A stretch of 14,930 nt of DNA from Candidatus Methanodesulfokora sp. (GCA_023269865.1 JAGDWR010000042.1:6335-21264); one strand, 5' to 3'. Positions 1 through 7,043 are shown, counted from the first letter of the stretch. Notes: a model not told the origin generated them from the sequence alone. A program made the numbers and translations.

Positions 1-1716
1 TTTGCAGCTATAGCTTATGTGTTCACAGGGCTTGCGTATGCGGAGCTGGCGAGCACCTATCCATATGCAGGAGGAGCGCAGGTATATTCCATGAGAGCTC
101 TTAATGACCTGTGGGGATTTGTGGCAGGATGGGCCCTTCTTTTCGATTATACTGTGGACATAGCGCTGTTTGCCCTAGCATCTGCTGGATACATGTCTTT
201 CTTCTTCCCACAGCTGTTGAGCATAAACTTCCTTGGAGTGAGCGGTCTCTCTTTATTTGCCTTTTTTGTAGTATTATTCCTCATTATTATAAATATATTA
301 GGTATAAAAGAAAGCTCTTCTTTCAACATAGCACTTGTGATACCTGATGTCGTGCTCGAAGGAGCTGTTTTAGCGCTCGGCTTTGCTCTTGCATTTAATT
401 TTAATAATTTTCTATCTCAGATATATCAGATAGGGAATCCAGCACTGTTGCCAGATGTAGGATACATAAACTCCTCTAATATAAATCTGCAAAACTTCGT
501 TTACGCTCTCACCTTGGCGATGATGTCATATGTGGGTATAGAGTCCATAGCACAAGCAGCAGAAGAGACAAGAAGGCCAGATAGGTGGATCCCCAGGGCA
601 ACAAAGTTTTCAATACTGGCTGTTGCTGTGTTTGCAATAGGATTGTCCATCTTAGCTAATGGTCTAATGGGCTGGAACGAGCTCGTGGCCGAAATGAACA
701 AACCCTTAGTTGCGATAGCGTCCAGAATACCTTTGGTCGGAAAGATATTATCCATAATAACTGCATTTACTGGATTTATAATAACGCTGGCATCCGCCAA
801 CACCGGTGTGATAGGGGTTTCCAGGGTGGTCTTCTCCATGGGAAGGTTTAAGCTGCTTCCAGAATGGTTTTACCATGTAAACAGAAAGTTTAGGACTCCC
901 ACAAGAACAATAGTAACCTTCGGCATGCTAGGAGCCCTGATGTGCCTTTTCCAAGGACTGGAGCAGACCGCGGGAATGTATGCTTTTGGAGCTCTTCTTT
1001 CTTACATCCTGGTAAATATATCTCTTGTAAAGCTGAGAAACATAGACAGAGATGCATACAGGTCTTGGGCAATTCCAGGATCGATAAGAGTTGGGGAGAG
1101 AGAGTACCCTATAGTGGGGATCGCCGGAACAATAACTACTTCCATAATGTGGATTCTGATAATAATATTTCACCCAAGTGCCAGATTGTCGGGAACTGCT
1201 TGGATTCTCTTCGGCGTCCTTCTGTACACACTATACAGGAAGAAGATAAAAATGCCAATCATGGGAGCACTAGGAAAAGGAAATATTCTGCCCGGAGGAT
1301 ATAATTTCGATGCGCTCATATTAGTCAGGGAGGGAGATCCTCCCGACCTCGTGGCTGAGAAAATAGCAGAATCTCTTGACAGCAGGTTTAGGCTGAACAT
1401 CTTAATGATCATAGAGGTTCCAAGGATGGATGCTGAAGAGGTCAGAAAGTATAGGGAAGAATGTAGGAAAGATCTGAAATTGCTCGAGAGCAAGCTGAAA
1501 AGGAGATTTGAAGTCAGGTACGACATCATAGCAATCGACCCACTGAAGGAGAGGTGCGTAGTTGAAAATTTGAGGGAGGAGTTCGATAAATCGGATGTAA
1601 TAGTGCTTTTCTCCACTAGAAGGAGGAGGTTTGGATTAATGGGAGAAGCTCTTCCTGAAGTGCTCTCTGAAAGATATCCCGGAAAGGTCATGGTGGTAAC
1701 TCTAGGAGAGATCTGA
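1..1716 (+). CDS. APC-family amino-acid permease with C-terminal Usp-like domain (5' end outside window)
   Basis: This is a secondary transporter of the amino acid-polyamine-organocation superfamily, expected to take up amino acids across the cytoplasmic membrane. The frame is open to base 1, so the GTG at 19 is probably internal and the first one or two transmembrane helices are missing. About ten hydrophobic segments can be seen between residues 30 and 410. APC hallmarks are ELASTYPYAGGAQVY near the left edge and SYVGIESIAQAAEETRRP around residue 170 (numbered from base 19). After the last helix a soluble tail of about 138 residues (428-565) shows the alternating strand/helix pattern of a universal stress protein domain, as in known APC-Usp fusions. 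In the position of the Usp glycine-rich ATP loop it has the basic run STRRRRFG (bases 1609-1632). The substrate cannot be read from the sequence. The family call is firm; the Usp assignment of the tail is likely. Confidence 0.9.
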   Translation, partial: FAAIAYVFTGLAYAELASTYPYAGGAQVYSMRALNDLWGFVAGWALLFDYTVDIALFALASAGYMSFFFPQLLSINFLGVSGLSLFAFFVVLFLIIINILGIKESSSFNIALVIPDVVLEGAVLALGFALAFNFNNFLSQIYQIGNPALLPDVGYINSSNINLQNFVYALTLAMMSYVGIESIAQAAEETRRPDRWIPRATKFSILAVAVFAIGLSILANGLMGWNELVAEMNKPLVAIASRIPLVGKILSIITAFTGFIITLASANTGVIGVSRVVFSMGRFKLLPEWFYHVNRKFRTPTRTIVTFGMLGALMCLFQGLEQTAGMYAFGALLSYILVNISLVKLRNIDRDAYRSWAIPGSIRVGEREYPIVGIAGTITTSIMWILIIIFHPSARLSGTAWILFGVLLYTLYRKKIKMPIMGALGKGNILPGGYNFDALILVREGDPPDLVAEKIAESLDSRFRLNILMIIEVPRMDAEEVRKYREECRKDLKLLESKLKRRFEVRYDIIAIDPLKERCVVENLREEFDKSDVIVLFSTRRRRFGLMGEALPEVLSERYPGKVMVVTLGEI

Positions 1717-1720
1717 TAGG

Positions 1721-1755
1721 TTTAAATGTGAAGTAATAAAGGATGAGATGGTGAT
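1721..1755 (+). promoter_or_regulatory. TATA-like box and Shine-Dalgarno for the SDR gene
   Basis: TTTAAA at 1721-1726 lies about 35 bases before the ATG at 1759, right after the permease stop. GGTGAT at 1750-1755 is a perfect match to the archaeal anti-Shine-Dalgarno core and is followed by three bases (CGA) and then ATG. The same GGTGAT-N3-start arrangement occurs before nfnA. The ribosome site is convincing; the promoter is a guess, because the gene could also be read through from the permease 42 bases upstream. Confidence 0.5.
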
Positions 1756-1758
1756 CGA

Positions 1759-2457
1759 ATGGAGATAGCAGGCTCTGTTGCGCTGGTCACTGGGGCTGGC
1801 AGGGGAATAGGAAGGGCTGTTTCGCTAGAGTTAGCCAAGAAAGGAGCAAGCCTATTGCTCTTCTCGAGAACTGAAGGACCTCTTCTCGAGACTACAGAGG
1901 AGATAAGAAGAATTGGAGGAAAGGTGATTGCTATAAGCGGAGATGTGTCCAGCAGGGAGGATGCAAGGAAAGCCGTTAGGCTTGCGCTCGACTCCTTTGG
2001 TAGACTGGATATCCTTGTGAACAACGCTGGTGTTGGATATAAGGCCAGTATAACAGAGCTCTCTATAGATGAGATAGAGGAGCAGATAAAAGTCAATTAC
2101 ATGGGATCAGTGCTCTTCATAAAGGAGGCCCTTCCCCATATGCTCAAGCAGGGAAGAGGGTGCATAGTGAACATGATATCTACTCTTGCCAGAAGCTACT
2201 CACCTGGATGGTCTGCTTACAGCGCGAGCAAGGCAGCTTTAATGGCGTTCACTGAAACGATAAGGGAAGAGTTAGCTAGTACAGGAGTGAGGGTCATCGG
2301 AGTGTACCCCTCGCTGGTCTCGACTGATATGATGAGAAAGCTTGCTGCTGGAAAGGGGAGAGCTCTTGATCCATCAGATGTGGCAAAAGTTATAGTCATT
2401 GCAATAGAACAATCTGATAAAACATTGCTGTCTGATATAGTAATTGCAGTACCTTGA
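1759..2457 (+). CDS. Short-chain dehydrogenase/reductase (SDR), FabG-like
   Basis: This is a cytosolic NAD(P)-dependent oxidoreductase of the classical SDR family, 232 residues and apparently full length. It carries the dinucleotide-binding TGAGRGIG at 11-18, the adenine-ring Asp in GDV (61-63), NNAG at 88-91, and a complete catalytic tetrad: Asn113, Ser141, Tyr154 and Lys158 (YSASK). Arg15 in the glycine motif and Arg37 after the second strand (SRTE) are the basic residues that usually favour NADPH over NADH. The start at 1759 has a GGTGAT ribosome site three bases upstream. The substrate is unknown: FabG-like SDRs range from 3-oxoacyl reductases to sugar and polyol dehydrogenases, and the flanking permease and TIP49 genes do not narrow it. 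The C-terminus (from about 190) is short compared with 245-250-residue relatives but ends naturally. Confidence 0.92.
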   Translation: MEIAGSVALVTGAGRGIGRAVSLELAKKGASLLLFSRTEGPLLETTEEIRRIGGKVIAISGDVSSREDARKAVRLALDSFGRLDILVNNAGVGYKASITELSIDEIEEQIKVNYMGSVLFIKEALPHMLKQGRGCIVNMISTLARSYSPGWSAYSASKAALMAFTETIREELASTGVRVIGVYPSLVSTDMMRKLAAGKGRALDPSDVAKVIVIAIEQSDKTLLSDIVIAVP

Positions 2458-2484
2458 GTTATAGTTTAAGTGGATTATTTCACA

Positions 2485-2499
2485 GAAAAGCTTAAATTT
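2485..2499 (+). promoter_or_regulatory. BRE/TATA promoter of the TIP49 gene
   Basis: A purine-rich BRE-like GAAAAG (2485-2490) runs straight into CTTAAATTT (2491-2499) in the 85-base gap after the SDR stop. Archaeal initiation about 26 bases downstream would fall near 2520, which leaves a leader of some 20 bases holding the GGAGGTG ribosome site. The spacing is self-consistent, which makes this one of the better promoters in the window. Confidence 0.6.
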
Positions 2500-2529
2500 C
2501 TATCCAGTAGGCTAGATTTGCTGCTCTTG

Positions 2530-2536
2530 GGAGGTG
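2530..2536 (+). promoter_or_regulatory. Shine-Dalgarno GGAGGTG that decides the TIP49 start
   Basis: GGAGGTG at 2530-2536 includes the in-frame GTG at 2534, so that GTG cannot use it as a ribosome site. The site is correctly spaced (six bases) for the in-frame TTG at 2543. Before the GTG there is no purine-rich stretch. Confidence 0.65.
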
Positions 2537-2542
2537 GGAGCC

Positions 2543-3910
2543 TTGTCGGAGATAAGAGAGATATCAGGGCCCACGCCCAAGAGACTGGAGAGAGTTGGAG
2601 CTCATAGCCATATAAGAGGCTTAGGGGTTGATGAGAACCTGAGAGCAAAGCTAGTTGCTGATGGAATGGTCGGACAGATCAAGGCCAGGGAAGCTGCATA
2701 TCTTGTGGTAAAGATGGCCAAGGAGGGGAAGCTCAGTGGAAAGGGAGTTCTAGTCGCAGGACCTCCAGGAACCGGAAAAACAGCTTTAGCAGTCGGAATA
2801 GCAAGAGAGCTTGGAGAAGATGTGCCCTTCATTGTGCTCTCAGGCTCTGAAATATACAGTGCAGAGAGGAGGAAGACTGATGTCCTGATGGAGGCAATGA
2901 GAAAGGCAATAGGCGTCAGGCTGCATGAGATGAGGAAGATCTATGAGGGGGAAGTCACTAAACTTGATGTGAGGTATTCCTCAAATCCCTACAATCCGTA
3001 TTACCAGATACCTAGAAGCGCTAGAATAACCCTGGAAACGAAAAAGCAATCAAGGACATTCGAGGTGGGAGAGGGGGTAGCAACTCAGCTTGTCGAGCTA
3101 GGAGTTAGAGAAGGTGATGTGATCCAGATAGATGCTGAGACTGGAAGAGTAGCAAGAGTGGGGAGATCTAGTTCAAGCAAGGAGCTATATGAAATAGAGA
3201 CTGAAAAAACTGTTCCTAAACCGGATGGGGATGTGATGAAGGAGAAGGAGTTCATATACACGATGACTTTGTACGATCTGGACGAGCTTTTTGCTAGAAG
3301 AAGGGGATCTGGTATAGCTTCGCTTCTTTTCGGCTTCTCTGCAGAAAAGGAGATAAGCTCAGAAATCAGGGCATCTGTAGATGAGCAGGTAAGCGAGTGG
3401 GTGAAGGAGGGAAGAGCTGAGATAATACCAGGAGTGCTGTTTATAGATGATGTCCACATGATGGATATAGAAGCATTGAGCTTCTTGGCAAGAGCTATGG
3501 AGGGGGAGCTCGTCCCCATAATAGTCATGGCCACAAATAGAGGCATGACTACAATAAGAGGAACTGATGTGAAATCTCCATTTGGCCTTCCTCTAGACCT
3601 TCTGGACAGGCTTGTCATAATAACGACAGATAAATACAATGAGGATGAGATAAGAGAGATACTAAAGATAAGAGCAGCAGAGGAGAAAATTGAAATCGAA
3701 AAGGAGGCATTTGACTCCCTTGTAAAGATAGGAGCTGAGACCTCACTTAGGCATGCTGTCCAGCTTCTCAGCATGGCTGGAGTAAGAGCTAGATCGATGT
3801 CGAGAAATAAAGTGCTTCCTGAGGATGTAGATGAAGTGAGAAAGCTCTATACTGATGTAAAACAGGCAATGGAACACCTAAAGAGATATGAATCCGAGTT
3901 GCTTTCCTAG
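2543..3910 (+). CDS. TIP49/RuvB-like AAA+ ATPase (archaeal RUVBL homologue)
   Basis: This is the archaeal relative of eukaryotic RuvBL1/RuvBL2 (pontin/reptin), hexameric AAA+ ATPases of chromatin-remodelling and RNP-assembly complexes; the archaeal role is poorly known. I choose TTG at 2543 (455 residues, beginning MSEIREI) over GTG at 2534 because GGAGGTG at 2530-2536 is spaced for the TTG. Numbered from the GTG, features are: conserved N-terminus GAHSHIRGLG (22-31), Walker A GPPGTGKT (76-83), an inserted OB-like domain II at roughly 125-240, Walker B FIDDVHMMD (303-311), sensor 1 Asn335 in ATNRG, arginine finger Arg359 in LDLLDR, and sensor 2 Arg406 in TSLRHAVQLL. The length fits the family. 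One oddity is that Walker B reads Asp-Asp where human RUVBL1/2 have Asp-Glu. It has its own promoter, and its stop (TAG) shares CTAG with the convergent gene. Confidence 0.95.
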   Translation: MSEIREISGPTPKRLERVGAHSHIRGLGVDENLRAKLVADGMVGQIKAREAAYLVVKMAKEGKLSGKGVLVAGPPGTGKTALAVGIARELGEDVPFIVLSGSEIYSAERRKTDVLMEAMRKAIGVRLHEMRKIYEGEVTKLDVRYSSNPYNPYYQIPRSARITLETKKQSRTFEVGEGVATQLVELGVREGDVIQIDAETGRVARVGRSSSSKELYEIETEKTVPKPDGDVMKEKEFIYTMTLYDLDELFARRRGSGIASLLFGFSAEKEISSEIRASVDEQVSEWVKEGRAEIIPGVLFIDDVHMMDIEALSFLARAMEGELVPIIVMATNRGMTTIRGTDVKSPFGLPLDLLDRLVIITTDKYNEDEIREILKIRAAEEKIEIEKEAFDSLVKIGAETSLRHAVQLLSMAGVRARSMSRNKVLPEDVDEVRKLYTDVKQAMEHLKRYESELLS

Positions 3911-4329
3911 ATTTTATCGACCAATATTGTTACAACAGGCTTTCTTGAGAGCTCCGATACTCTGGATGAAATGCTCCTCTGAAAAACTCTCTTTAAACTT
4001 TTTCTCCTTCTTTTGAGCATGAATATCACATCATGATTTCCCTCCTCCCCTTCTCTAGCTATCGCCTCAGCAACATCTCTTGACATCACAACTCTTGTCT
4101 GAACCCTCAAGCCCCTACCTGCAAGCTCCTCTGCCATCTCCTCAAGCCATTTGCTTACCTCTTCAAGCTCCTTGGAGAAGAGTTCCTTATCCATTGCTGT
4201 CGTTATCGGCACCTGAATTACATGAAACAGTGTTATCTCATCTTTCTCTGATAATATCGGCACTATCATGTGAAGGAACAAATCCAGATCTATTTTTCTA
4301 TACAAGGGTACTAAAATCCTTTTCACCAT
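3907..4329 (-). CDS. Small universal-stress-protein (Usp) domain protein
   Basis: A 140-residue single-domain protein with the Usp/Rossmann-like pattern. It opens with a first strand KRILVPLY (3-10), a helix, then strand ITLFHVIQVP (32-41), a long charged helix (48-72), strand RVQTRVVMS (75-83), a helix DVAEAIAREG (85-94), strand DVIFML (100-105) and a final strand PVVTILVDK (131-139). The loop after strand DVIFML normally carries G-x2-G-x9-G(S/T) in ATP-binding Usp proteins; here it reads KRRRKSLKR, so nucleotide binding of the usual kind is doubtful. The start ATG overlaps the stop of the RAM gene by one base (TAATG), which implies translational coupling in one transcript. The stop interlocks with the convergent TIP49 stop. 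It is presumably a cytosolic regulatory or ligand-binding protein; its partner is unknown. Confidence 0.8.
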   Translation of the reverse strand: MVKRILVPLYRKIDLDLFLHMIVPILSEKDEITLFHVIQVPITTAMDKELFSKELEEVSKWLEEMAEELAGRGLRVQTRVVMSRDVAEAIAREGEEGNHDVIFMLKRRRKSLKRVFQRSISSRVSELSRKPVVTILVDKI

Positions 4330-4598
4330 TACTCCTCAACTACCTCCCCATTTCTTTTGCTTATATGAAGTATTATCACAGTGTTTGTTCCTCTTATTCC
4401 CTCCAGAGAGAGGATCTTATCCTTGAGGAATTTTCTGAAGCTCGTTGGATCCTCTGTTCTCACAAGGGCAACCAGATCGTAGTCCCCAGTTACTTCATAG
4501 AGATCTATCACTTCCTCCATCTCCTGAAGCTTTTTCGATATCTTATCAATGCTCTTGCTCTCCGTGTATATATTAATTAATGCATGTATGCCTGGCAT
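4329..4598 (-). CDS. Stand-alone Lrp/AsnC effector-binding (RAM) domain protein
   Basis: An 89-residue protein that is just the C-terminal RAM/ACT-like domain of the Lrp/AsnC family, with no DNA-binding helix-turn-helix. The signature is HALINIYTES at the N-terminus, then YEVTGDYDLVALVRTED in the middle (about residues 34-50), followed by a helix and the closing strand TNTVIILHIS. In the family this domain binds amino acids and oligomerises; stand-alone versions occur in archaea and are thought to modulate full-length Lrp proteins or sense amino acids by themselves. It is the first gene of a two-gene transcript with the Usp protein (one-base overlap). The promoter geometry suggests an almost leaderless mRNA. 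It lies divergently from a peptidase gene, with 138 bases between the two starts. Confidence 0.85.
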   Translation of the reverse strand: MPGIHALINIYTESKSIDKISKKLQEMEEVIDLYEVTGDYDLVALVRTEDPTSFRKFLKDKILSLEGIRGTNTVIILHISKRNGEVVEE

Positions 4599-4620
4599 AA
4601 GGGAAGTGACCCCGACAGAA

Positions 4621-4632
4621 TTTAATTTTTAT
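4621..4632 (-). promoter_or_regulatory. TATA-like box for the RAM-Usp pair
   Basis: On the minus strand the AT-rich run ATAAAAATTAAA is preceded by TTGG. Its centre lies about 28 bases from the ATG at 4598, so transcription would start at or within a couple of bases of the start codon. No good ribosome site precedes this ATG, which supports a leaderless or nearly leaderless mRNA. Confidence 0.5.
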
Positions 4633-4641
4633 CCAAGCAAT

Positions 4642-4653
4642 GCTGGATCTAGC
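4642..4653. promoter_or_regulatory. Short palindrome between divergent promoters
   Basis: GCTGGATCTAGC is a 12-base inverted repeat with one G-T mismatch, in the gap between the RAM-Usp promoter and the peptidase promoter. Its position is suitable for an operator that controls both directions. Twelve imperfect bases can occur by chance, so this is weak. Confidence 0.2.
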
Positions 4654-4675
4654 TGTCCAAACATAATCCCTAAGA

Positions 4676-4715
4676 AAATAATATTAAGTATTTAATGACC
4701 TATTAGGTTTATCAG
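4676..4715 (+). promoter_or_regulatory. Promoter region of the M24B peptidase gene
   Basis: The AT-rich segment from AATAATATTAAG to TTTAAT (4677-4696) would place transcription near 4715-4722 and leave a short leader with a weak GGAT before ATG 4737. A second TATA-like GGTTTATC (4707-4714) would instead give a nearly leaderless mRNA. I cannot choose between them. Confidence 0.3.
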
Positions 4716-4736
4716 CCGCCAGCGACAGGATAGCAG

Positions 4737-5870
4737 ATGTTCCCTAAGGAGGAATATGATTCGAGAATATTCAAGCTTAGAAAGTGGATGGAAAGCAAAA
4801 AAGTGGACCTATCCATAATCAGATCTGGTGCAAACATGTCCTATCTCTCCGGAACAAGTGCAGCATCTGCCTTAGTTGTACCAATCGATGAAGATCCCTT
4901 TCTAATAGCGAGATATGCGTTCGGGGATAAGATAGCTGAGGAGCAGACAGCATACGAGGTAGTTACTGTAAAGCCGTTTTACGGTCTTGACAAAGTTGAT
5001 GACAAGAAAATAAGCTTTTTGATAAAAGATGAAATTAAAAAGAGAGGTATGAGGACAAGAAAGCTCGCTTTTGATGGCAACGAGCAGGAAGAGGAGGAGC
5101 TAAGAAGGGCCTTCAGAAGAGGAGGAAAGAGCCTTCCTGTGCTAAGTCTAAGCCGAGAGATCCTCAGAATTAGGGCTGTTAAAAGCGAAAGGGAGATAGA
5201 AACGATGAGAAAAAGCGCTGACATCTCTGTAAATGCTTTTTACAGCACAGTATCGGAGATAATGCCTGGGGTGACAGAGAAGGAGATAGCAGGAAGAATA
5301 GAGCTGGAGATGAGGAGACTTGGAGGAGATGGTCCTGCTTTTCCCACGATAGTATGCTTTGGAGAGAACTCATTTAACGCACATCATGTTCCCACTGAGA
5401 GGAAGTTAAGAGAGGGAGATATCGTGCTCATCGACTTTGGATCCAGTTATTCAATGTACGCCAGTGATATGACAAGGACGTTTGTGATAGGAAAACCAGA
5501 AAAGAAGCTGGAGGATCTCTGGAATGCCGTCTATGAAAGCCAGGAAAAAGCCATTATGAAACTTAAGGCCGGAGTGAGCGCTGAGGATCCAGATAAGGAG
5601 GCAAGAGATGTGCTGAACAAGAGGGGGTTGCTGGATATTTTTGTTCACAGCACGGGTCATGGCATAGGCCTAGAGGTCCATGAACCTCCTAGACTTCTCG
5701 TTGGTGTTAAGGATAAGATAGAGAGGAATTACACTGTAACAGTTGAGCCTGGCATCTATATTAAGGGGTGGGGCGGGATCAGAATAGAGGATACATTGGT
5801 GGTGAGATCTGATGGCTCTGAAGTATTAACAAGAGGACTTATCAAGGAAATGGAGCTGAAAAGATATTAA
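4737..5870 (+). CDS. M24B metallopeptidase: prolidase / Xaa-Pro aminopeptidase
   Basis: A cytosolic two-metal peptidase that releases residues from peptides with proline in second position and so helps recycle amino acids. It has 377 residues: a creatinase-like N-domain (about 8-140, with GANMSYLSGT at 31-40) and a pita-bread catalytic domain (about 155-377). All five metal ligands of the M24 family are present: Asp233 in DFGSSYSMY, Asp244 in ASDMTRTF, His308 in STGHGIGLEVHE, Glu337 in VEPGIY and Glu351 in GIRIEDT. The substrate-side histidine is at 216/217 (NAHHVP). The layout is that of Pyrococcus prolidase (about 350 residues), with roughly 30 extra residues; dipeptidase and aminopeptidase P activities cannot be told apart here. 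A methyltransferase gene follows after 12 bases, probably in the same transcript. Confidence 0.93.
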   Translation: MFPKEEYDSRIFKLRKWMESKKVDLSIIRSGANMSYLSGTSAASALVVPIDEDPFLIARYAFGDKIAEEQTAYEVVTVKPFYGLDKVDDKKISFLIKDEIKKRGMRTRKLAFDGNEQEEEELRRAFRRGGKSLPVLSLSREILRIRAVKSEREIETMRKSADISVNAFYSTVSEIMPGVTEKEIAGRIELEMRRLGGDGPAFPTIVCFGENSFNAHHVPTERKLREGDIVLIDFGSSYSMYASDMTRTFVIGKPEKKLEDLWNAVYESQEKAIMKLKAGVSAEDPDKEARDVLNKRGLLDIFVHSTGHGIGLEVHEPPRLLVGVKDKIERNYTVTVEPGIYIKGWGGIRIEDTLVVRSDGSEVLTRGLIKEMELKRY

Positions 5871-5882
5871 GGGTCATGGCTT

Positions 5883-7043
5883 ATGAGCTGGCATCCGACT
5901 GGAGAAGTGGTAGTGGACAAGAAAGGGGCTTCTCTTGTGCTCTCAGGCAGGTTTAACATCGGTATTGGGATGATAAAGAAGCTTATCGGGCCTGTGTCAA
6001 GAGGAGATATTGTCATAGTGAAGGATGAAACTGGAGAATTCCTTGGAGAAGGCTTCTATGAGGAGATAGGATCAGTAGGAGTAAGAATGCTGGCATTTAA
6101 GGATAAAGTAAGTCTAGATCTCATGAGCGAGAGGATTGAAAAAGCCTTGAACATGAGGAGGAAGATGAAGCTTGGAAATTACTTTAGGTTGGTACACAGC
6201 GAGAGCGATCTTCTTCCGGGGCTTATAGTGGACTTCTACAATGACATAGCATCTATAACCAGCACATCAATCGGCTTTGATGCAAGAATAAAGGACATAG
6301 CTGGCATATTGACAAAATTGGGTGCTAGAGCCGTATTTGCAAGGAACGACAGCAGAACTAGGAGACAGATAGATCTTCCACTATGGAAGGGAAGAATAGC
6401 TGGAGAAGGCCCATCTGACACCATAATAGATGAAGAAGGAGTTCTCTTCCATGTGGATGTCCTAAAAGGACAGAAAACCGGATTCTTTATAGATCAGAGA
6501 ATGAATAGGATATACCTGAGGAGATATGTGTCAAAAGGAGATAAAGTGCTGGATCTCTTCTCATATACAGGGGGATTTGGCCTGCATGCTGCTGTAGAGG
6601 GCGCAGATGTAACTGCTGTTGATGAATCCGATTATGCAGAGAGGGAAATCGCTAGGAATGCAGAGCTCAATAAGGTCAAGATAAATTTCATAAAGGGGAA
6701 TGTAAAGGAACTGAGGCTAAACAAGGAATATGATGTTGTCATAGCAGATCCTCCTGCCCTGATCCCCTCTATTGACAGGAAGGATGTGGGGAAGAGGGCT
6801 TATTTAATGCTGAACACAAAAGCGATGAGCATGGTTAGAAAAGGAGGTTTTGCACTTACTTTTAGTTGTAGCCAGTTTTTATCCCAGGAGGAGCTAAAAA
6901 TAATAGTTATTAAGGCTGGAAGTAAGGCTAGAAGAGAAATTAAGCTGTTGAATGGAACCTTGGGTCAGTCACCAGATCATCCGATAGATCCGAAGCACCC
7001 GTGGACGGGATATCTAAAGGGCTTTGTAATGAGCTGCACATAA
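5883..7043 (+). CDS. RlmI/COG1092-type PUA + SAM-dependent RNA (cytosine-C5) methyltransferase
   Basis: A predicted rRNA base methyltransferase. It has 386 residues: an N-terminal PUA-like RNA-binding domain (about 7-75), a middle domain with YFRLVHSESDLLPGLIVD (100-117), and a Rossmann-fold catalytic domain. SAM-binding motif I is VLDLFSYTGGFGLHA (222-236), preceded by the family signature GQKTGFFIDQRMNR (196-209). Motif IV is DPPAL (289-293). SCSQF (328-332) carries Cys329 as the likely catalytic cysteine, and the C-terminus has the typical DHPIDPKHPWTGYLKGF pattern. E. coli RlmI makes m5C1962 in 23S rRNA, and archaeal members are annotated by analogy, so the exact target base is an inference. 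It starts 12 bases after the peptidase stop; an overlapping ATG at 5875 is out of frame. Its ribosome site is weak. Confidence 0.92.
   Translation: MSWHPTGEVVVDKKGASLVLSGRFNIGIGMIKKLIGPVSRGDIVIVKDETGEFLGEGFYEEIGSVGVRMLAFKDKVSLDLMSERIEKALNMRRKMKLGNYFRLVHSESDLLPGLIVDFYNDIASITSTSIGFDARIKDIAGILTKLGARAVFARNDSRTRRQIDLPLWKGRIAGEGPSDTIIDEEGVLFHVDVLKGQKTGFFIDQRMNRIYLRRYVSKGDKVLDLFSYTGGFGLHAAVEGADVTAVDESDYAEREIARNAELNKVKINFIKGNVKELRLNKEYDVVIADPPALIPSIDRKDVGKRAYLMLNTKAMSMVRKGGFALTFSCSQFLSQEELKIIVIKAGSKARREIKLLNGTLGQSPDHPIDPKHPWTGYLKGFVMSCT

Noticed and set aside
1170..1691. A 173-codon open frame on the minus strand opposite the permease tail, and similar long antisense frames opposite TIP49 (3085-3774).
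   Set aside because: Their translations are low-complexity and serine/leucine-rich, as expected from the complement of AGA/GAG/CTC-rich coding sequence. They have no ribosome sites and lie wholly inside well-supported genes.
4599..4736. A small RNA gene or tRNA in the longest intergenic gap.
   Set aside because: I find no cloverleaf, no C/D or H/ACA boxes and no GC-rich stem; the AT-rich content fits two divergent promoters.
5875..5877. ATG at 5875 as the start of the methyltransferase.
   Set aside because: It is out of frame with the RlmI-type protein; the in-frame ATG is at 5883.
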